Below, piece by piece: positions 59,090-64,000 of a stretch of 64,000 nt of DNA (position 1 is its first letter; every line of letters begins with the position of its first letter). Source of the DNA: Cryptomeria japonica (Eukaryota; Streptophyta; Pinopsida; Cupressales; Cupressaceae); the NCBI RefSeq assembly GCF_030272615.1, contig NC_081409.1, forward strand, positions 617,587,755 to 617,651,754. Reading direction: 5' to 3'. Both the position numbers and the translations under genes were made by a program. The notes beneath the pieces were generated by a model. That model was given only the letters and a program-made list of their open reading frames with translations, ran no database searches and had not been told where the DNA came from.

Positions 59090-59682
59090 ATGCCCATTAT
59101 CCATCCTGAACTCATCGAATGGAACCAACCTAATCCCCCATGTCTTGACCTCTTCCAAAATGATGAGGCCATCATTGACTTTTTGGAATTAAGGGATAAC
59201 CTACCAAGCGGGGATCACAAAGCTGGATTTGCCATTGAACTTAATAGCGCAGCGTACTTTGGGGCGGATGCCAAACCCTTCAGCTGCAAAAATATCACAA
59301 TAAAACATGGATCTTCCAGTGAAAACCACACTGTGGCATTGTTTGATCCAACAAAAGTAAAAATAAAGAGCGTATCCAACGGTGAAAACCTCTCTGAGGC
59401 ACCTGAGGATGAAGGGTTTGACATCCTCCCTACAAATACACAATAGGAACGATCAATGATTCTCATCGAAGAAACCAAAGAATACAATGTGGGGACTCCT
59501 AAAAATCCTCATCTCATACATCTGGCATCTCTTCTCACTCCAAAGAACAACCTAAATTTATAGAGTTCTTTCAACAGTGTTAGATCAACTTTGCATGGTC
59601 ATATGCAGACATGCCTGGGCTTGATCCTGATTTAGTCATGCATCACGTCACTGTAGCAGAAGGAGCCAAACCTGTCAAGTAG
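59090..59682 (+). pseudogene. C linker before RT
   Basis: The frame resumes at the second ATGCC with PIIHPELIEWNQPNPPCLDL and an acidic linker that stops at 59,444. A frameshift follows near 59,560-59,600. The segment FAWSYADMPGLDPDLVMHHV, the usual entry to Tat RT, ends in a TAG at 59,680-59,682. Confidence 0.8.
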
Positions 59683-60246
59683 AAGCTTCGTAAGATGCAT
59701 CCTCAAATTGCAGTACTAGTCAAAATAGAACTCAAGAAACTCCTAGGTGTTGGTTTCATTAGACCAATTGATTATGCAGAATGGATCTCCAACATTATGC
59801 CTATCGGCAAACCAAAAGGGGGCATCCGTATTTGTACTGACTTCAAAGATCTGAATAAGGCCTATCCTAAGGATGACTTCCCCCTACCAAATATCGACAT
59901 CATAGTGGATCTGACAGTGGGACATGCCATACTTTCACTCATGGATGGCTTTTCAGGATACAATCAGATAAAGATCGCATCAGAAGATCAACATAAGATA
60001 GCCTTCACATGTCCATGGGGCACATATTACTGGAATGTAATGCCTTTTGGTCTCAAGAATGTAGGAGCGACCTATCAATGAGCCATGACCACCATCTTCC
60101 ATGACATGATGCATACTATGATGGAAGATTATGTTGATGACTTACTAGCAAAATCACTCACTAGAGAAGGGCATCTCAACATATTAGATAAAATCTTTGA
60201 TAGACTGGAACAATACCATACCCAAAGAAATGTGTCTTTGGAGTAA
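59683..60246 (+). pseudogene. C reverse transcriptase
   Basis: RT motifs occur in order: LLGVGFIRPIDYAEWISNIM, GGIRICTDFKDLNKAYPKDD, SLMDGFSGYNQIKIA, GTYYWNVMPFGLKNVGATYQ and, after a TGA at 60,079-60,081, EDYVDDLLAKS with an intact YVDD (60,130-60,141). The frame stops near 60,244. It is disabled by the stops and not by loss of catalytic residues. Confidence 0.92.
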
Positions 60247-60960
60247 TCTCTAGGAAGCTTCTAGGATACATTGTCTCAAGCAAAGGTATTGAGGTCGACC
60301 CAGCAAAGGTAAAAGCAATCATGGACATGCCACCACCAAAGAATATCAGTCAGCTAAGGACATTACAAGGGCGGCTTCAATCCATCCAAAGATTCATTGC
60401 ACAATTGGCTGATAAGTGTCACCCATTCACACACCTTCTACACAAGAACATCCACTTTCAATGGGATGCCAGATGCCAGCAAGCATTTCAAATGCTCAAA
60501 GACTATCTCATGAATACACCATTTATAATACCACCAGATCCGAGCAGACCTCTGTTACTCTATATCTCAGCAACAAGTACAGCATTGGGCGTACTACTGG
60601 CACAGCATAATGTAGAAGGAAAAGAGTGTGTTGTTTACTACATCTCTCGCACACTGGTGGGCTATGAACTCAATTACACACCTATTGAGCGAGCTTGCCT
60701 AGCAGTAATCTTAGCAGCCACTAAATTGAGGCATTATCTATTAACACACAAGGTACAACTCATTGCCAAGATTGATCCACTCAAGTATTTACTTAGCAAA
60801 GCAGTATTGACTGGCCGCTTGGCCAAATGGGTGATGATTCTAAGTGAATTTGACATTGAATACGTGGACCGTAAAGCTATCAAAGGACAAGTTATTGTAG
60901 ATCAATTGGTTGATGCACCACTCATAGGCAACCATCCTCTCATTTCCAATTTTCCAGATG
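60247..60960 (+). pseudogene. C RT connection and first RNase H
   Basis: After a frameshift the frame reads VISRKLLGYIVSSKGIEVDP and the RNase H region: LLYISATSTALGVLLAQ, YYISRTLVGYELNYTPIERA and YLLTHKVQLIAKIDPLKYL. The first catalytic Asp position is Ile-Ser, as is common for the degenerate first RNase H of Tat elements that carry a second domain. It continues to ILSEFDIEYVDRKAIKGQ. Confidence 0.88.
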
Positions 60961-61401
60961 AAGAGATATTCATGATCACAACAACACAACCATGGAAACT
61001 ATTATTTGATGGTTCATACACTAGGCATGTCTTGGGGGCAGGCATTCTGTTTATCACACCTCAAGGTGATAGTAGAGTATGAGGCCTTGATCATAGGACT
61101 TAGGCTAGTCGTACAATGGAAATTACAAGAACTGCAAGTATATGGCGACTCACAACTGGTTATTCGACAAGCAACTGATGAATATCACAAAAAGGATGAT
61201 AAACTCATGCCATACAAGCAAATGGTGGACAATCTAAAGTCATCATTTACTACAATTTCCTTTGAGCAGATACCAAGAGATCAGAATCAAGCTGTTGACG
61301 CTATGGCTACCATCGCATCTCTCCTATATCTTCCACAGAATTCAACACACTACGAGCTCTTGGTTGAACAGCTTTGGATTCCCGCTTATGATATCCCCTA
61401 A
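60961..61401 (+). pseudogene. C second (archaeal-type) RNase H
   Basis: WKLLFDGSYTRHVLGAGILF carries the first catalytic Asp. After a frameshift near 61,070, EYEALIIGLRLVVQWKLQEL (Glu) and VYGDSQLVIRQATDEYHKKD (Asp) follow, then IPRDQNQAVDAMATIAS. About 15-20 residues expected between the first two motifs are missing. A second RNase H between RT/RH and integrase is the hallmark of the Tat lineage. The frame ends at TAA 61,399-61,401. Confidence 0.88.
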
Positions 61402-61407
61402 TCCAAG

Positions 61408-62697
61408 ATGATCTGTCACCTTGTCGGTTCTAAATCCCCATGGTACGGTGAGTTCTACACCTATCTTCATGATCACACCCTTCCTCCTAACCAATCAAAT
61501 AACCAGCGTAAAACCTTCATTCGCCAAACTGCTCGATATACCATTATCGCCAAAACCCTATACCGACGCAGTCTTAATGGTACTCTCCTTCAATGTCTGG
61601 AACAAGATGAGATAACAAAGGCCTTGGAAGAGGTACATGAAGGAATTTGTGGGACTCACTCAAGTGGTCCGTCACTAGCCAAGAAACTCTTGCGCAATGG
61701 ATACTATTGGCCATCTATGGAAAAAGACTCCTACTACTTTGTCAGGAAGTGCAAGAAATGCCAAGTTCATGGCGACCTGATACATGCACCAGCACAAGAA
61801 TTGCAACCAATCACAACACCATGGCCTTTTTGTCAATGGGGTCTTGACCTTGTGGGTAAAATCCATCCATCTTCATCCAACGGCCACAAATTCATTATTA
61901 CCGCCACCGAATATTTCACAAAGTGGATCGAAGTTGTTCCACTTACCCAAGTCACTGGCAAGCAGATCGCCTCATTCATCCTCAATTACATCATCTGCCA
62001 GTATGGTGTATCCATGTACATCATCACAGATAACGGTCTTCCTTTCAAAAACCAGGATGTCCATGAACTTTGTGAAAATTTTCATATCCGACACCGCTTT
62101 TCCACTCCCTATTACCCACAAGGCAATGGTCAGGCTAAAGCATCAAATAAGAACATATTAAGAATCCTCAAGAAGACAGTCAATGATGCTGGTCGTGATT
62201 GGCATGTTCAACTGAATCCAGTGCTATGGGCATATCGAACTAGCATTTGAACCCCTACAGGTGCAACTCCTTATTCATTGGTCTATGGTGCAGAAGCTAT
62301 CTTGCCTATTGAGGTTGAGATACCATCATTACGGGTTTCCTTGCATAATCTCATTGATGACGAAACCTATAGAGTATCCCGTCTTCAGGACTTAGAGTTA
62401 CTTGATGAGAAGTGACAAGCTGCATACAACCATCTCAAAGCCTATCAGCAGCGCATGAGAAGAAGCTACAATCACCGAGTTAGACCTCGTACATTTGAGG
62501 TAGGTGATCTTGTTCTCTAAGAGAATCCTCGCAACCAACCAAACAGAGAACATCAAGGCAAGTTTGAATCAAACTGGCTGGGCACATATGTTGTCACTGC
62601 TATATTTGGGTCCAGGGCATATCAGTTGGCTACATCAGAAGGAGAACTGCTCATAGATCCAATCAACAGCATGCACCTCAAACAGTTTTATACCTAA
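61408..62697 (+). pseudogene. C integrase
   Basis: The zinc finger has H77, H84, C115 and C118 counted from 61,408. The catalytic positions are D147 (WGLDLVGK), D208 (ITDNGLPF) and residue 244, which is Lys in GNGQAKASNK where Glu is expected; the 35-residue spacing is kept. Stops follow at 62,248, near 62,413 and near 62,518. The same frame continues through GATPYSLVYGAEAILPIEVE and RPRTFEVGDLVL to the last motif SMHLKQFYT and TAA 62,695-62,697. No chromodomain is present, as expected for the Tat lineage. Confidence 0.92.
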
Positions 62698-64000
62698 GTT
62701 GTACATCAGACTCCCTTACATACTGGCGAAAATACCAAAAACATCCAGATAAAAAGGTCCTGAAGAAAATACAAAAACGTCAAAAGAATAAAGAAAAATC
62801 ATGCATCCAAACGGTGAACAAACCACTCTGGTGGCACCTTGGATAAGTACGATGGTGAAAACCTAGCAAATAGGTGCCACTCGTAAAGACTATGGGTCCA
62901 TTATCTTTCAGGCTCGTTGTGATCACATTCATACATACACACATCCATCCATCTAAACCATGGCTTGTTATTTGATCTGTAATCAAAGAAAGTACTTCAT
63001 GTGTCTTGCATCCCGCTTTTCCATAAGCCATGTCTAAACTTGGGGGCAATGCCCTTAAAATCTAGTTGATAGAAGTGGATTCTACATTACTAGTGATTCA
63101 TTAGGTAAAGCATTCAAAAATGTCTCACAAAATCCAAAACATTCAAAAATGTCTCACAAAATCCAAAACATTCAAGAATGTCTCACCAAATCCAAAAACA
63201 TTCAAAAAATGTCTCACCAAATCCAAAAACATTCAAAACAATACAAAATCCAAAAACAACGAAAAACATCAGAAATTACACAAAAACATGGCAACACCTT
63301 GTTCATACTCATCCACGCAGATACAAAACAAACATTGACAAATCCTCACATGATGATCACTTATCAAAAAATTGACCAAAGCAATCAACATCAACAATCA
63401 AACTATCTTCAACAAGGATGCACCCTTCCTTACCAAAACAAAGACAAAAATGATGTTTTCTTTGACAAAAAAATTATGTTAAGCTATCAAATACTTGGTT
63501 GATTTGTGAGTAATTCATTCGTTTATCTGTATCGGGATCTTTCAGCACTATTTTGTATCGTCTGCACATTATTTCTGATGAAGTTCTGGGGCATGTACTA
63601 ATGGTGTCTACGTGGGAAGTTCACCAAGCTACATGATCTTATGCAAAATGCAGTCATAGATCATTACGGCTTGCTGACTACAGCGTATACCTCGACCATA
63701 TGAGCATGAACCATTACCAAGGATCCCTATTCTTTATTCTTTATGTATATATTGTTTGTTGGCAGATACAATGCCCTTCCTTTGGTTCCTTCCTCCTCAT
63801 CCAAATTTGGATAAAGGTTTTTATCTCTTATTACGGTATGCACTTGTCTCGGGATATGATCAACCTAAGATCAAGGAGGACAATCCAAGTCATGCATGAA
63901 TGGAAATAATCCTTGTCTGTTCCGCAAGAAATACTCTGATCGACTTGACCCTTATATCAAGTCATTTTTATTAACTTTCTATATAAAATCCATGTAGGGA
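62698..64000 (+). other. C 3' non-coding tail
   Basis: There is no gene; no LTR start or final PPT is found before the window ends. A purine-rich AACTTGGGGGCAA occurs at 63,037-63,049 but is not followed by TGTAG. A 29-bp repeat lies at 63,120-63,240. Confidence 0.6.
63120..63240 (+). repeat. 29-bp tandem repeat, four copies
   Basis: Units start ATGTCTCACAAAATCCAAAA at 63,120, 63,149, 63,178 and 63,209. The lengths are 29, 29 and 31, then a partial copy. Overlapping ORFs that start at each ATG are products of the repeat. Confidence 0.9.

Larger units (their letters stand above)
49837..64000 (+). mobile_element. C: Tat-lineage Ty3/gypsy element (3' LTR outside window)
   Basis: Order on the plus strand: LTR (49,837-51,254), PBS, 2.7-kb leader, gag, DNG-type protease, G-patch, linker with S2, RT, RNase H, a second archaeal-type RNase H, integrase and a 3' non-coding tail. 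The double RNase H and long leader define the Tat lineage (Ogre/Retand/TatI relatives). It is defective: several stops and frameshifts, and the integrase catalytic Glu read as Lys. The 3' LTR and TSD lie beyond the window. S2 is inserted in frame between G-patch and RT. Confidence 0.9.

Overview
This window is nuclear DNA from a seed plant with a large, repeat-packed genome. A gymnosperm is plausible but not provable from the sequence alone. It is AT-rich and has (TA)n tracts, very long LTRs and layered LTR retrotransposons. I find no intact host gene, tRNA, rRNA or CRISPR array. Nearly all recognisable coding sequence is Ty3/gypsy gag-pol, and every copy is broken. Boundaries below come from TG...CA termini, 5-bp target-site duplications (TSDs), primer-binding sites (PBS), polypurine tracts (PPT) and reading frames that resume across insertions.

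Left block (1-25,484). A degraded plus-strand element with Tat-like features ('A') supplies a protease and G-patch remnant (3394-4250, resuming at 15,686-16,120), a 3' PPT and a 3' LTR (from 22,282). It has no recognisable RT, RNase H or integrase. A non-coding, minus-oriented LTR element ('LARD', 4251-15,685) interrupts its G-patch. The LARD 3' LTR is itself split by a 3.8-kb LTR unit ('B2', 4816-8617), a relative of which ('B1') ends at 3393. The LARD interior carries a 13-copy, 67-bp tandem array. A 4.6-kb TG...CA unit ('G', 17,366-21,962, TSD CATTT) sits in A's 3' region. Two coding-like remnants of unknown origin lie at 1-753 (minus) and 24,448-24,950 (plus).

Middle block (25,485-48,851). 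A minus-oriented chromodomain Ty3 element ('H', TSD GAGAT) is split in its 3' LTR by a 12.9-kb minus-oriented chromovirus ('N', 26,129-38,993, TSD TTCCA, LTRs about 3.4 kb). N in turn has a 1,191-bp solo-LTR-like insertion ('S1', TSD CAAAG) in gag. H also has a 1.57-kb insertion ('X') in its integrase core. H's other LTR keeps the uninterrupted site for N.

Right block (48,852-64,000). A plus-strand Tat-lineage element ('C') starts with an LTR at 49,837. A PBS resembling the complement of tRNA-Trp, a long leader with a 20-bp periodic array, gag, a DNG-type protease, a G-patch, RT, two successive RNase H domains and integrase follow. Its 3' LTR lies beyond the window. A 1,472-bp solo LTR of a related family ('S2', TSD ATGCC) interrupts the region between G-patch and RT.

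Relative age, inferred from nesting and eyeballed LTR similarity: A and H are older than their inserts; N is younger than H; S1 is younger than N; B2 is younger than LARD. Many of the disabling changes are C-to-T or G-to-A, as expected for heavily methylated, silenced repeats.
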